Shown: positions 11,201 to 23,303, counted from the stretch's first letter. The stretch is DNA of 45,643 bases from an uncultured Clostridia bacterium (GCA_947587085.1 CANPXX010000006.1:1-45643); one strand, 5' to 3'. Translations and numbers: made by a program. The notes: generated by a model from the sequence alone, not told the origin.

Positions 11201-11824
11201 CTCGCGGTGCAGATAGTGCACGTCGTTGGTGGCGACGAGCTTTGCGCCGATCTCGCGCGCCAGCCGCACGAGGAGAGGCAGGATGCGCTTTTGTTCAGGG
11301 ATGCCGTGGTCCTGTATCTCGATGTAAAAATCGTCGCCGAACGCCTCTTGCAGGGAGAGAGCGAACTTCTTCGCCTCCTCGTATTCCCCCGCGAGGAGCA
11401 GCCGCGGGATTCTCCCCGCGAGACAGGCAGAGAGACAGATCACGCCCTCCGTATGCTGTTTGAGCACGGTATAGTCGATGCGCGGGCGGTAGTAGTACCC
11501 GTCCACGAAGGCAAGGCTGTCGAGCTGGACGAGGTTGATGTATCCCGCCTTGTTCTTGGCGAGGAGGATGAGATGGTCGGCGTGCTGGTCGATGTGCTCG
11601 CGGTAGTTGTCCACCACATAGAACTCGCAACCGACGATCGCCTTGATGTTGTTCTTTTTGCACTTCTCCGAGAAGCGGAGGGAGGCGTACATGTTCCCGT
11701 GGTCGGTGACGGCGACGGCGCGGATGCCCTCCTTCACGCAATGGCGGACGAGATCGTCCACCTTCACCGCTCCGTCGAGAAGGCTGTATTCGGTATGCAA
11801 ATGGAGATGTACGAAGTCGGTCAT
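8252..11824 (-). CDS. dnaE: DNA polymerase III subunit alpha
   Basis: MTDFVHLHLHTEYSLLDGAVKV (PHP domain), PDFDVDFC polymerase motif, 1190 aa. Confidence 0.97.
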   Translation of the reverse strand: MTDFVHLHLHTEYSLLDGAVKVDDLVRHCVKEGIRAVAVTDHGNMYASLRFSEKCKKNNIKAIVGCEFYVVDNYREHIDQHADHLILLAKNKAGYINLVQLDSLAFVDGYYYRPRIDYTVLKQHTEGVICLSACLAGRIPRLLLAGEYEEAKKFALSLQEAFGDDFYIEIQDHGIPEQKRILPLLVRLAREIGAKLVATNDVHYLHREDWEMQDVLMCIQTKRTLDDPTRMKMQTHEFYMKSGDEMAALFPDLPEAISNTLEIADKVSDTDTPFDLEPNGTPRYDKSLIPLYTADDGTPSPEFLTRLTWEGLPKRYPVLTDEIKARAEYELNIIIKMDFADYFLIVWDYINWSRLHDIPVGPGRGSGVGSIVAYAIGITNVDPLRYDLLFERFLNPDRVSMPDFDVDFCTARRGETIDYVRRRYHPENVAQIVTFGTLASRAVIKDVGRVMRVPYAETDRVTKLMDGRSTIRELLGLNIESCREQVKATEGDPDKHDEAVKRLADQEGKRDPEFVEIYESDETLKRVIDMGLKLEGMPRNTSMHAAGVVICRKRISDNVPLSRNGEDITTQFDMKEVESIGMLKMDFLALTTLTDIKKACDYILEDTGRTVEFGQDCNDPKAYELISEGDTDAVFQLEQGGMKRFMKQLQPTCLEDLIAGISLYRPGPMDFIPDYLKNRADPAHIKYLTPLLKPILEKTYGVIIYQEQVMQIFQNLAGYSLGQADLVRRAMAKKHRSELMAQRDKFIYGDIEKGGNITGCKAHGIPPEVASELFAQMESFASYAFNKSHAAAYAVVTYQTAYLKKYYPREFLAGVLNNRIDKIDEIAKYVVYMKEKNIAVYPPDVNRSKAYFSVQENGLRFGLCALRGVGIAAMEAVIKEREENGLFKDFSDFLMRCTKFVNKRMVEALIFGGAFDGMGKRRSQYAAVYEELMRRIAGIDKQKSSAQMSLFGDIIAEEAPAVTYPDLPEWDHAELLSREKSVLGVYVSGHPFAAFASHFADCTFHCGMLADFEEDEETGDRTYHQIKSDDPVTMGGIVSAVKKHNTRGGVPMGFITVEDLYGSVECVAFPRVYEKIKGALRTDAVVRLSGKIDIAPEKLPVIILDNLESFTPPEEKKEEEAGEVLWLDARELPEEEFEELIEALQEYAGQTKAKILHGGKRYEFPVNLSRAFTAELLTFLPREKIKMQPR

Positions 11825-12699
11825 AAACGCCCCTCGTCATGGATTTTCATCAGTTTTCTGAGACGGTGGTTGAGACAGCTCTTGGAGACCCCGAGCCGCG
11901 CCGCGAGCTCCGAGAGGGAGAGCGTGGGATTGTCCATGCGCGCCCGCGCCGTCTCCCGCAGGGAGGACGGAAGCGCGGAGAGCTTCTCCCCTTCCTCCAT
12001 CTCGCGGAACGCCACCGCCTGCGCCGCGCTCGCGATCGCAGCACGGTCGGCATTCCCCGCGAAGCAGTTGCTCACGCGGTTTTCGTTGTTGCTCTCCTCC
12101 CGCTCCGCCGAGACGTGTTCGAGGATGCGTAGCGCACCGCCCGCGCCCGTAACGGAGAGGAAATCGCCGATCGCCTCGCGGCTTTTGAGGTAGGCGACGA
12201 ACCGTTCGCCGCGGCGCACCACGCTCCCGAGCAGTTGGAAGTGTTCGAGCACGGTGCAGAACTCCTCCGCGTCCCCCTCCTCGGAGAACACGCATTCGAG
12301 GTGATAGCCCGTCCGCGCGCCGCCGTGCGGGAGGGTACAGCTCCCCCCGCCCACAAACGCCCCGCGCAGATACCAGAGCGCGCACGCGTCGTCGTCGCGG
12401 GGGAAGGAGGCGAGGCGGCGGAGCATCGCGCCGCATTCGCCGCCCGAATAGGAAAAGGTGAGCTTGTCCCGATTCTTCTTCGGGTCGAACACGGCGCGCT
12501 TCACGCCCATGCGTACGCCGAACACGTCCTCGAAGAGGCGGAGAACATACTCCGCCACGCGCTCGTCCTCGCAGGTGAACTCCACGCCTTGCGGCGTGCC
12601 GCCCGTGCGGAAAAGCGCGTAGAGCGCCGCGTCGCGCGCGGCGCCATCGGGAAAGGACGAAAGCAATTCCCGCCTGATCTCATGGGTAAAGTTCGCCAT
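11821..12699 (-). CDS. whiA: DNA-binding protein WhiA
   Basis: MANFTHEIRRELL...; C-terminal HTH NPTLSLSELAARLGVSKSCLNHRLRKL; ATGA overlap with dnaE. Confidence 0.93.
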   Translation of the reverse strand: MANFTHEIRRELLSSFPDGAARDAALYALFRTGGTPQGVEFTCEDERVAEYVLRLFEDVFGVRMGVKRAVFDPKKNRDKLTFSYSGGECGAMLRRLASFPRDDDACALWYLRGAFVGGGSCTLPHGGARTGYHLECVFSEEGDAEEFCTVLEHFQLLGSVVRRGERFVAYLKSREAIGDFLSVTGAGGALRILEHVSAEREESNNENRVSNCFAGNADRAAIASAAQAVAFREMEEGEKLSALPSSLRETARARMDNPTLSLSELAARLGVSKSCLNHRLRKLMKIHDEGRL

Positions 12700-12707
12700 C
12701 TCCCCCC

Positions 12708-13478
12708 TCAGCGGCGGCTCTTGAATTCCGCAAAACGGAAATGCGGCAGCCTTCCGTCGATATTGTCGATGCGGTCGAGCGGAACGCCGACCCGCGCGAT
12801 CTGCTCCTCGGCAAGTTTCAGGTCCCCCACGCGCGCAACGGAATGCGCGTCGGAATTGATGACGAACCGCACGCCCGTCGCCGCCACCGCCGCGAGCTCG
12901 TCGTCCGTGAGGTGCTCTTTCTTGGAGCTGATCTCAAGATAGGTGCCGTAGTCGCGGCAGCACTTCGCCACCTCCACCGCGTCGGCAAAACACATGAAAT
13001 TGAGATGGGTGATGATGTCGATGGGATTTTTTTCCACCGCGTTGATGTATGCCCGCGTGACGTCGCGGATATAAGATCGGGACGGTTTGACGTGGAATTT
13101 CTCGCGGAGCCAGCCGCCAAAGCCGATCTTTCGGTCGGAAAAGCGTTCATAGCGGATGACAACGTGGATGCCCGCGAGGTAGACGTCGAAATTGTCGTAA
13201 TCGGCTTCCGTAAAATCGCACAGCCCCGAGACGCCGCGGATATTGCACTCCATCCCCGTGAGGATGGGAAGGTCCACCGCACGGCGCGCCTTCTCGATCT
13301 CTTCCAGCCAAGGAGCCGTCTCCTTCCGTTTGAGCCCGCGGAAGTAGTGCGAATAGCCGTGCTCGGTGATGGCGATCGCCTGCAAGCCGAGCTCCTTTGC
13401 CCGCGCCGCGTTTTCGAGCGCCGTGTTCTTCCCGTCCGACCACACGGTGTGCGTATGATAATCTGCCGTAAGTTTCAT
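12708..13478 (-). CDS. PHP-domain phosphoesterase (YcdX-like)
   Basis: MKLTADYHTHTVWSDGKNTALENAARAKELGL; INSDAHSVARVGD. Confidence 0.9.
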   Translation of the reverse strand: MKLTADYHTHTVWSDGKNTALENAARAKELGLQAIAITEHGYSHYFRGLKRKETAPWLEEIEKARRAVDLPILTGMECNIRGVSGLCDFTEADYDNFDVYLAGIHVVIRYERFSDRKIGFGGWLREKFHVKPSRSYIRDVTRAYINAVEKNPIDIITHLNFMCFADAVEVAKCCRDYGTYLEISSKKEHLTDDELAAVAATGVRFVINSDAHSVARVGDLKLAEEQIARVGVPLDRIDNIDGRLPHFRFAEFKSRR

Positions 13479-13515
13479 TCTTTCCTCATTCGCCGTTCAC
13501 GGCGCATATGTATAT

Positions 13516-14397
13516 TCACGGGATCCTTCGGAATTCTTCGCGGAGCAGAATGCCGCACCGCGCATACACCTCTTCCCGCACGCGCAAAGCGAGTTCGGAG
13601 ATCTCCGCCGCGCTCGCGCCCTCGTTCAAAATAAAATTCGCATGGAGTTCGGAGACGCGCGCCCCGCCGACCCGCAACCCTTTGAGCCCGCATGCGTCGA
13701 TGATCGCGCCCGCAGAGAGTCCGTTCGGGTTGACAAAGGCACAGCCCATGCTTCTCCCCTTGGGAAGCCCGCGCCTCAGCGCACGGTAGCGCGCGAGCCG
13801 CCGTTCGATCTCCCCGCGGGGACTCGCCTTGGCGTACAGCAAGACTTCGGTCACGGCGATCCCGTCCAAAAAGGCGCTCTCCTTCTCGCCGAAGCGGCAT
13901 TCGCCGTTCCCGAATTCGCGAAGACCGCCCTTTTCGGCGCCCCGGACGCGCACCACCCGTTCGCCGATGTGAAACTCGCGCACGCCCGCGTTCATCGCGA
14001 CCGCGCCGCCCACCGTCATGGGAATGCCCGTGAGCGCCTCGAACCCGCCGAGCTCACGCTCCCTCAGAAACCGCAGGAGCCGCCCGCCCGTCACGCCCGC
14101 GCCGACGCGCACGAGACAGCCCTCCGCTTCGAGCGTCTGCATGCGGGAAAAGCGGATCACGACCCCCTCATATGCACCGTCGGCGGGGAGGACGTTCGCG
14201 CCCGCGCCAATGAAGCAATAAGGAATGTGCGCGCGGGCAAGTTCGAAGAGGAGCCGCGCCGTCTCCGCGCCGTCCGCGGGAAAGACGGCTACGGCGGCAG
14301 TCCCGCCGCAACCGATGGAAGTGTGCCGCGCGAAGGAGAAGTTCTCCTCGGCGGGAAGCCGCGGAAAGCGCTCCCGCAGAAAGCGCATGATGCTCAA
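13516..14397 (-). CDS. murB: UDP-N-acetylenolpyruvoylglucosamine reductase
   Basis: SFARHTSIGCGGTAA, GAGANVLPAD, EALTGIPMTVGGAVAMNAG, GCAFVNPNGLSAGAIIDACGLKG. Start is TTG at 14397 or ATG at 14388. Confidence 0.94.
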   Translation of the reverse strand: MSIMRFLRERFPRLPAEENFSFARHTSIGCGGTAAVAVFPADGAETARLLFELARAHIPYCFIGAGANVLPADGAYEGVVIRFSRMQTLEAEGCLVRVGAGVTGGRLLRFLRERELGGFEALTGIPMTVGGAVAMNAGVREFHIGERVVRVRGAEKGGLREFGNGECRFGEKESAFLDGIAVTEVLLYAKASPRGEIERRLARYRALRRGLPKGRSMGCAFVNPNGLSAGAIIDACGLKGLRVGGARVSELHANFILNEGASAAEISELALRVREEVYARCGILLREEFRRIP

Positions 14398-14437
14398 AAT
14401 TCCACCTCTACCATTCTACCATACTTTTCCGCATAAT

Positions 14438-15349
14438 TCAAATGGTTTTTAGAAATTTATCAAGATTTTTTCGCCCGTCCCCGTCTGCCGCCATCTCCGC
14501 GAGCCGAGCACGCGATTCCGCGTCCGCGAACACGCTCGGCGTATAGCCCGTCTCCCCCTCGAGGGGCGGCAACATGCCGATCTCGCCGAGCATCTCCCGC
14601 GTGCGCTCGGAGAGAAGTTCGGAAAGCAGGGCAAGACAATCCTCCATCCGCTCCGCAGACAGGACGGAAATATATTGGTAGAGATCGCAATATTGCTCGG
14701 CGGGGCGTTCGTAGACGGTGACGCCGCGCGCGCGGAAGCGGCAGGCGTCCCGCTGGGTGCCGAACAGATAGCGATACTTCCCGTTCAAAAAGCCCGTATA
14801 GGCGGCGATCGATTCCGTCGGCTCCCCCTCCACGCCGCTCAGTGCCGCCGCGACGGCGGAGAGATTGCTCCCGCCCGACGAGATCGCCGTCCTCCCCTCC
14901 GCCTGAAAGTCGTCCGTGAGGGAAAAGAGCGAATATTGCCCGCGGCACCACGGATAGGCAAGGCATTTCCCGTCCGCTTCGCCGCCCGAAAAGGAATAGG
15001 GAAGCGGGAGACTGCGCTCCATGAACGCGTCGAGACCTATCCCGAACGACAGCATATCGGGCGTCTCCCCCGCCGCGAGCGCCGCGTTGGCGCCCTCGAC
15101 GGTATATGCGCTCACCAGATAGTAGACTCCCTCCCGCCCGCGTTCCGTCCTCCGCGCCGCATTGCGCAGGAAGGCGGTCCGCGAGCCCTTCCCGCCCTCG
15201 AACGTATCCACGTTCCACACGCGGACGACGCGGGGCGCGCCCGTCTCTTCCTTCTCGCCGCGCGGGAACCACGCCGCGAGCGCGACGACGGCGGCAATGA
15301 GGGCGAACGGAAGCGCCGCGAGCCCGATCTTTTTCCATAAGACCTTCAT
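14438..15349 (-). CDS. Extracellular solute-binding-like protein with N-terminal signal/TM segment
   Basis: MKVLWKKIGLAALPFALIAAVVALAAWF then VVRVWNVDTFEGGKGSR...AGETPDMLSFGIG, reminiscent of sugar-ABC substrate-binding proteins; no adjacent transporter genes. Confidence 0.5.
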   Translation of the reverse strand: MKVLWKKIGLAALPFALIAAVVALAAWFPRGEKEETGAPRVVRVWNVDTFEGGKGSRTAFLRNAARRTERGREGVYYLVSAYTVEGANAALAAGETPDMLSFGIGLDAFMERSLPLPYSFSGGEADGKCLAYPWCRGQYSLFSLTDDFQAEGRTAISSGGSNLSAVAAALSGVEGEPTESIAAYTGFLNGKYRYLFGTQRDACRFRARGVTVYERPAEQYCDLYQYISVLSAERMEDCLALLSELLSERTREMLGEIGMLPPLEGETGYTPSVFADAESRARLAEMAADGDGRKNLDKFLKTI

Positions 15350-15554
15350 TTCCCTATTCTATGCTCCACGTCGCGCCCTCTATTCCTCGCCGAAAACGGC
15401 AAGAGAGGACGCTCGCGCGTCCCCTCCGCGTCTCTTCCGTGCGCCTCCGCACGGCAAAGACTCTATTTGCAAGCGGTTTTGCCGCTACAAAAAAAGTTTG
15501 CGCGCTTTTCCGCCCTTTATGCAAAAATAAGGAGGACAGACGTCCTCCCCGGGG

Positions 15555-15710
15555 TCAGCTCCTCTTCTGGAAGCTGTCGCAACAGGTGCAATGCTCGAAG
15601 TCGCACGCATTGCCCACATGGATCTTGTTGAGCTGGCAGTGCATACCGTCGCAATTGAATTTGCACTCGGTCACGCCGCAGGAGACCCCGCAGTTCATGT
15701 GCTGTTCCAT
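15555..15710 (-). CDS. DUF1540 domain small Cys-rich protein
   Basis: MEQHMNCGVSCGVTECKFNCDGMHCQLNKIHVGNACDFEHCTCCDSFQKRS. Confidence 0.85.
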   Translation of the reverse strand: MEQHMNCGVSCGVTECKFNCDGMHCQLNKIHVGNACDFEHCTCCDSFQKRS

Positions 15711-15804
15711 ACTATCCTCCTCCCTTGCAGTATGCCGCCTTTTTTCGAAAATATCTTGACAAACGACATTCTTCCCTGTAAAATAGGACAAAAGGAGTAC
15801 AATC

Positions 15805-16248
15805 ATGAAAGTAATTCTCAAAGCGGACGTGAAGGGAAGCGGCAAACAGGGCGACATCATCGACGTTTCGGACGGATACGCCAAGAATTTCCTGTTGAAA
15901 AAGGGTCTTGCCGAGGTCGCGACGGCGAGCGGCGTGAACGCGATCCGCCAGAAACAGACGGCGGACGCCTACCACCGCGCCGAGACGGAAAAGGCGCTGC
16001 GCGAGCTCGCCGCGAAGCTCAACGGCTCTGCCGTGCAGGTAGCCATCCGCGTGGGAGAGAAGGGAAAGGTGTTCGGCTCCGTCACCACCGAGAAGATCGC
16101 CTCCGCCCTCTCCGAGCTCGGATATGAGGTGGATAAAAAGCGCATCGCGTTAAAGGAGCCCATCAAGACGGTCGGGACCTTCGAGGCGGAGATCCGCTTC
16201 ATGGAGAACGTCAGCGCGAAGATCTCCGTTGTCGTCGTCCCCGCCTGA
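15805..16248 (+). CDS. rplI: 50S ribosomal protein L9
   Basis: MKVILKADVKGSGKQGDIIDVSDGYAKNFLLKKGLA...; upstream TTGACA-N17-TAAAAT and SD aaggag. Confidence 0.97.
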   Translation: MKVILKADVKGSGKQGDIIDVSDGYAKNFLLKKGLAEVATASGVNAIRQKQTADAYHRAETEKALRELAAKLNGSAVQVAIRVGEKGKVFGSVTTEKIASALSELGYEVDKKRIALKEPIKTVGTFEAEIRFMENVSAKISVVVVPA

Positions 16249-16265
16249 GCCGACAAGCAAATCGG

Positions 16266-16291
16266 GCGCGCCGAACGGCGCGCTTTTTTTT
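16266..16291 (+). terminator. Rho-independent terminator after rplI
   Basis: GCGCGCC-GAAC-GGCGCGC followed by T8. Confidence 0.9.
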
Positions 16292-16307
16292 GCGGTTTTG
16301 GCATATT

Positions 16308-16332
16308 TATGTCACGCATAGTACTTCGCAAA
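16308..16332. repeat. Dispersed motif copy (b)
   Basis: TATGTCACGCATAGTACTTCGCAAA. Confidence 0.75.
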
Positions 16333-16349
16333 CGGTAAAAATTTGAAAT

Positions 16350-17852
16350 TTACGGCAATTTCAACTCGGAGAGATCTTTGGGCGGTACCTTGTGCGTCGA
16401 GTCTCGGACGAACCGCTTCACGGCGTCGGCGCCCCTCTCCGCGGGGATGTTCACGCCCGCCCCGCCGATACATCCGCCCGGGCAAGCCATCCCCTCGATC
16501 AGCGCCCCGTCGCACTTGCCGTGCCCCGCAAGGAGCAGTAATTTCTTGCATTCGCGGAGAGTCTCCGCATGTTCGACGCGCACTCGGGTCTCGGGATAGT
16601 GGGTGCGCACGCACGCCTCCACCGCGGCGGCGACCCCGCCCGCGACCGCATATCCCCTCCCCGCGCCCGTCGCATCGTGCAGAGGGTCCTCCCCGCATTC
16701 CTTCGGGTCGATGCCCTGCTCCTCGAAGATCGCGGAGAGTTCCTCGAAGGTGATCACGAAATCCACGTCGCTCCGCACGCTTCGGCGCATCGCCTCCAAC
16801 TTCTTCGCGGCGCATGGACCGATGAATACGACCCGCGCGGAAGGTCTCTCCCGCTTGATGGTGCGCGCCGTCGCCACCATGGGCGTGAGCGCGCTCGACA
16901 CGCGGTCGGCAAGTTCGGGGAATTGACGCTTCGCGAGCATGCTCCACGAGGGACAGCAGGAAGTTAGAAGAAAGGGAAGCTCGCCCGTTGCGACCTTCTC
17001 CGCATAGCATTTCGCCTCGGTCGCGGCGCTCACGTCCGCGCCAAGCGCCACCTCGTACACTTCCGCAAAGCCGAGCCGCTTCAACGCGCTCTTCATCTTC
17101 CACAGCGTCACCTCTTCGCCGAACTGTCCCACGATGGCGGGCGCGACCTCCGCGACGATCTCTCCCCCCTCTTGAAGCGCGCGGATGAGCTGGAAGATCT
17201 GCGATTTATCGGCGATGGCGCCGAACGGGCAGGTCACCATGCACTGTCCGCAGCCGACGCACTTCTCCGCGTCTATGACGGCGCGCCCGAGCCCGTCGCT
17301 CGAAACGGCGTCCACCCCGCACGCCGCGGCGCACGGGCGCCGACGGTGGACGATCGCCTCGTACGGGCAAGCCGCCTTGCACTTCCCGCAACGGATGCAC
17401 TTCGCGTCGTCGATGTGGGCGCGCCCGTCCTCCGCCACCGAGACGGCGTTCACGGGGCACGCCGAAATGCAGGAGCGCGCGAGGCACTTCATACATTGGT
17501 CGGAGACGATGAAGCGGTTCTCGTCGCACTTCTCGCAGGCGGAGGGAATGACCTGCACGAGCGGCGGTTCGTAGTACATCTCCGCCACATCGCTCGCGCG
17601 AAACCCGTCGGTGAGGCGGGCGGGCTCGTCCGACGGATTCAGCGACAATCCGAGCGACAGGCGGACGCGCTCGGCGACGACGGCGCGTTCACGGTACACG
17701 CTCTCGCGATACTGCGGAACGCCGTCGGGGGCGATCGCATAGGGAATCGCCTCCAAGGCTTCGCGCGCGCCGCGCCCTGCACGCGCGGCGCGCGCGACCT
17801 CGCGGAAGATGCGGCGCCGCAATTTGTTGATCTCGGTAGGCGATCCTCTCAT
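16350..17852 (-). CDS. Monomeric [FeFe] hydrogenase with ferredoxin-type 4Fe-4S domains
   Basis: H-cluster motifs TSCCPSW, GPCAAKKLE, EGMACPGGCIGGAG; several CxxCxxCxxxCP clusters. Confidence 0.93.
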   Translation of the reverse strand: MRGSPTEINKLRRRIFREVARAARAGRGAREALEAIPYAIAPDGVPQYRESVYRERAVVAERVRLSLGLSLNPSDEPARLTDGFRASDVAEMYYEPPLVQVIPSACEKCDENRFIVSDQCMKCLARSCISACPVNAVSVAEDGRAHIDDAKCIRCGKCKAACPYEAIVHRRRPCAAACGVDAVSSDGLGRAVIDAEKCVGCGQCMVTCPFGAIADKSQIFQLIRALQEGGEIVAEVAPAIVGQFGEEVTLWKMKSALKRLGFAEVYEVALGADVSAATEAKCYAEKVATGELPFLLTSCCPSWSMLAKRQFPELADRVSSALTPMVATARTIKRERPSARVVFIGPCAAKKLEAMRRSVRSDVDFVITFEELSAIFEEQGIDPKECGEDPLHDATGAGRGYAVAGGVAAAVEACVRTHYPETRVRVEHAETLRECKKLLLLAGHGKCDGALIEGMACPGGCIGGAGVNIPAERGADAVKRFVRDSTHKVPPKDLSELKLP

Positions 17853-17863
17853 AGCTATCTCCG

Positions 17864-17892
17864 AAAAAACAGGAGGCGGGATTCCCCGCCTC
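17864..17892 (-). terminator. Rho-independent terminator after adhE
   Basis: Minus strand GAGGCGGGGAATCCCGCCTC followed by CTGTTTTTT. Confidence 0.8.
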
Positions 17893-17928
17893 TTTCTCTT
17901 TGGTAGCTCTTAAATTTTCTTTTGTAGC

Positions 17929-20541
17929 TTACTTTCTGCCGTAATACGCCCGAAGGTACATCTCTTTGATCTCCTTCATGAGCGGATAGCGGGGATTGGC
18001 GCCCGTGCACTGGTCGTCGAAGGCGTCCTCCGTCATGGCGTCGAGCTTCGCGAGGAACTCCTCCTCGGTCACCCTCCCGCGAAGCGCGTCCGCGATGGTC
18101 TCGGGCTGTTCGACCACCCGCTGTAATTCCTTGATCTTGAGGATGAGCGCCTCCACGAGCTCCTCGTCGTTCTTGCCCGTGAGCCCGATATAGCGGGCGA
18201 CATCGGCATAGCGCGCGCGGCACTGCGGATAGGCGTACTGCGGGAACGTCCCCATCTTGGCGGGCGCCTCCGCGCTGTTGAAGCGGATGACCTCTTCGAG
18301 CATGAGCGAATTCGCCATCCCGTGCGGGATATGGAAGTACGACCCGAGCTTGTGCGCCATGGAGTGGCACACGCCGAGGAAGGCGTTCGCGAACGCCATG
18401 CCCGCCATCGTCGCGGCGTTCGCCATGCGTTCGCGCGCCTCGGCGTCGTGCGCGCCCTTCTGGTAGGCGCGGGGCAGAAATTCGAAGATGAGGCGGATGG
18501 CTTCCTTCGCGATGCCGTTCGTGAAATCGGTCGCCATGACGGAGGCGATCGCCTCGAGCGCATGGCTGAGCGCGTCCACGCCCGAAGCGGACGTGAGACC
18601 TTTGGGGATGCTCATCATGAGGTCGGCGTCCACGATCGCGACGTTGGGCATGAGCTCATAGTCGGCAAGCGGATATTTCGTGCCCGTCTTTTCATCGGTG
18701 ATGACGGCGAAGGGCGTCACCTCCGAACCCGTGCCCGCCGTGGTGGGAATCGCCACGAAGAGCGCCTTGTCGCCCATGTGCGGGAAGGTGTACACGCGCT
18801 TGCGGATATCCGAGAAGCGCATCGCCATGTCCTCGAAGTTCACCTCGGGATGCTCGTACATCACCCACATGATCTTCGCCGCGTCCATGGGCGAACCGCC
18901 GCCGACGGCGATGATGACGTCGGGCGCGAAATCGCGCATCTGCTTGACGCCCTCGTTGGCGCAGGCGAGCGTGGGATCGGGCGCGACGTTGAAGAAGGTC
19001 GCGTGCGTGATCCCCTCTTCGTCGAGAATCTTCGTAACCTGCTTGGTAAAGCCGCTGTCGAAGAGGAATTTATCGGTGACGATGAACGCCTTCTTCCTGT
19101 GATAGACCTGCTCGCCGAGCTCTTTGAGCGCAACGCCGAGGCAGCCGCGCTTGAAATACACCTTCTCGGGTGCTCTGAACCAAAGCATATTTTCCTTCCT
19201 TTCCGCAACGGTTTTGATGTTGATGAGGTGTTTCACCCCGACGTTCTCGGAGACGGAGTTCCCGCCCCACGAGCCGCAGCCCAGCGTGAGCGACGGCTGG
19301 AATTTGAAGTTATAGAGATCGCCGATGCCGCCGTGCGACGAGGGCGTATTGATGACGATGCGGCAGGTCTTTAAGATCTTGCGGAAGTACTCGATCTTCT
19401 CCTGTCCCGTCTCCACGTTGACATAGAGCGCCGAAGTGTGCCCGAGCCCGCCGTCGCGGACGAGACGGTCCGCCTTGGCGACGGCGTCCTCGAAGGAAGC
19501 CGCCTTATACATGGCGAGCACGGGGGACAGCTTTTCGTGGGCGAACTCCTCGCTCGGATCCACGCTCTCCACTTCCCCGACGAGGACGCGCGTCTCCTCG
19601 GGAACGGAAAAGCCCGAGAGCTCCGCGATGCTCGCCGCCGACTGTCCCACGATGCGCGAATTGAGCGCGCCGTTGATGATGATGGTCTTGCGGACGAGGT
19701 CGGTCTCCGCGGGCGAGAGGATATACGCGCCGCGCGCCTTCATCTCCTTTTTGAAGGCGTTATAGATATCTTTGAGGACGATGACGGACTGCTCCGAGGC
19801 GCAGATCATGCCGTTGTCGAAGGTCTTGGAGTGCAGGATGGAGGAAGCGGCGAGACGGATATCCGCCGAGCTGTCGATGACGGCGGGCGTATTGCCCGCT
19901 CCCACGCCGAGCGCGGGCTTGCCGCTCGAATACGCCGCCTGCACCATACCGGGACCGCCCGTCGCTAAAATCATATCCGCCTCCCGCATGATCATTCCCG
20001 AGAGCGGGACGGTGGGCTGGTCGATCCAGCCGATGATATCCTCGGGCGCGCCCGCCGCGACCGCGGCTTCCAGAATGATCTTCGCCGCCGCGATGGTGCT
20101 CGCCTTGGCGCGCGGGTGCGGCGAAATGATGAGCCCGTTGCGCGTCTTTAAGCAGATGAGGCACTTGAAGATGGCGGTAGACGTGGGATTGGTGGTGGGA
20201 ATGATCGCCGCCAGAACACCGATGGGTTCGGCGATGCGGGTGATTCCGAAGCCCTCGTCCCGCTCGATCACGCCGCAGGTGCGGGTGTGTTTATAGGCGT
20301 TGTAGATGTATTCGGAGGCATAGTGGTTCTTGATCACTTTGTCCTCCACGATTCCCATGCCCGTCTCCTCCACCGCCATCTTTGCGAGCGGAATGCGCAT
20401 CTTGTTGGCGGCGAGCGCGGCGCGGTAGAAAATTTCGTCCACCTGTTCCTGTGTATAGGTGGAGAATTTCTCCTGCGCGGCACGCACTCTGCGGAGCAGT
20501 TTTTCGAGCGAATCCTCGTCGTTCACGATGAAGTCCCTCAT
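17929..20541 (-). CDS. adhE: Bifunctional acetaldehyde-CoA/alcohol dehydrogenase
   Basis: N-terminal aldehyde dehydrogenase region and C-terminal iron-type ADH (GGGSPMDAAKIMW, HSMAHKLGSYFHIPHGMANS). Confidence 0.96.
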   Translation of the reverse strand: MRDFIVNDEDSLEKLLRRVRAAQEKFSTYTQEQVDEIFYRAALAANKMRIPLAKMAVEETGMGIVEDKVIKNHYASEYIYNAYKHTRTCGVIERDEGFGITRIAEPIGVLAAIIPTTNPTSTAIFKCLICLKTRNGLIISPHPRAKASTIAAAKIILEAAVAAGAPEDIIGWIDQPTVPLSGMIMREADMILATGGPGMVQAAYSSGKPALGVGAGNTPAVIDSSADIRLAASSILHSKTFDNGMICASEQSVIVLKDIYNAFKKEMKARGAYILSPAETDLVRKTIIINGALNSRIVGQSAASIAELSGFSVPEETRVLVGEVESVDPSEEFAHEKLSPVLAMYKAASFEDAVAKADRLVRDGGLGHTSALYVNVETGQEKIEYFRKILKTCRIVINTPSSHGGIGDLYNFKFQPSLTLGCGSWGGNSVSENVGVKHLINIKTVAERKENMLWFRAPEKVYFKRGCLGVALKELGEQVYHRKKAFIVTDKFLFDSGFTKQVTKILDEEGITHATFFNVAPDPTLACANEGVKQMRDFAPDVIIAVGGGSPMDAAKIMWVMYEHPEVNFEDMAMRFSDIRKRVYTFPHMGDKALFVAIPTTAGTGSEVTPFAVITDEKTGTKYPLADYELMPNVAIVDADLMMSIPKGLTSASGVDALSHALEAIASVMATDFTNGIAKEAIRLIFEFLPRAYQKGAHDAEARERMANAATMAGMAFANAFLGVCHSMAHKLGSYFHIPHGMANSLMLEEVIRFNSAEAPAKMGTFPQYAYPQCRARYADVARYIGLTGKNDEELVEALILKIKELQRVVEQPETIADALRGRVTEEEFLAKLDAMTEDAFDDQCTGANPRYPLMKEIKEMYLRAYYGRK

Positions 20542-20640
20542 AGCAACCTCCCTATCCGAGCTTTCTCTTTTTATCATACCAAATTTTGCCAGAATTGTCA
20601 ACGTTCAAACATAAGAAAGTGAGAATTTCCCTATATGCGG

Positions 20641-20670
20641 AAAAGTCCGACCGTACGCGGTCGGACTTTT
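20641..20670 (-). terminator. Terminator hairpin after valS
   Basis: AAAAGTCCGACCG-TACG-CGGTCGGACTTTT, 13-bp perfect stem. Confidence 0.85.
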
Positions 20671-20678
20671 CCATATTA

Positions 20679-23303
<2,625 letters not shown>

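Noticed and set aside
16312-17103. 263-aa minus ORF overlapping the hydrogenase
   Set aside because: Alternative frame of the hydrogenase gene; Arg/Gly-rich with no motifs.
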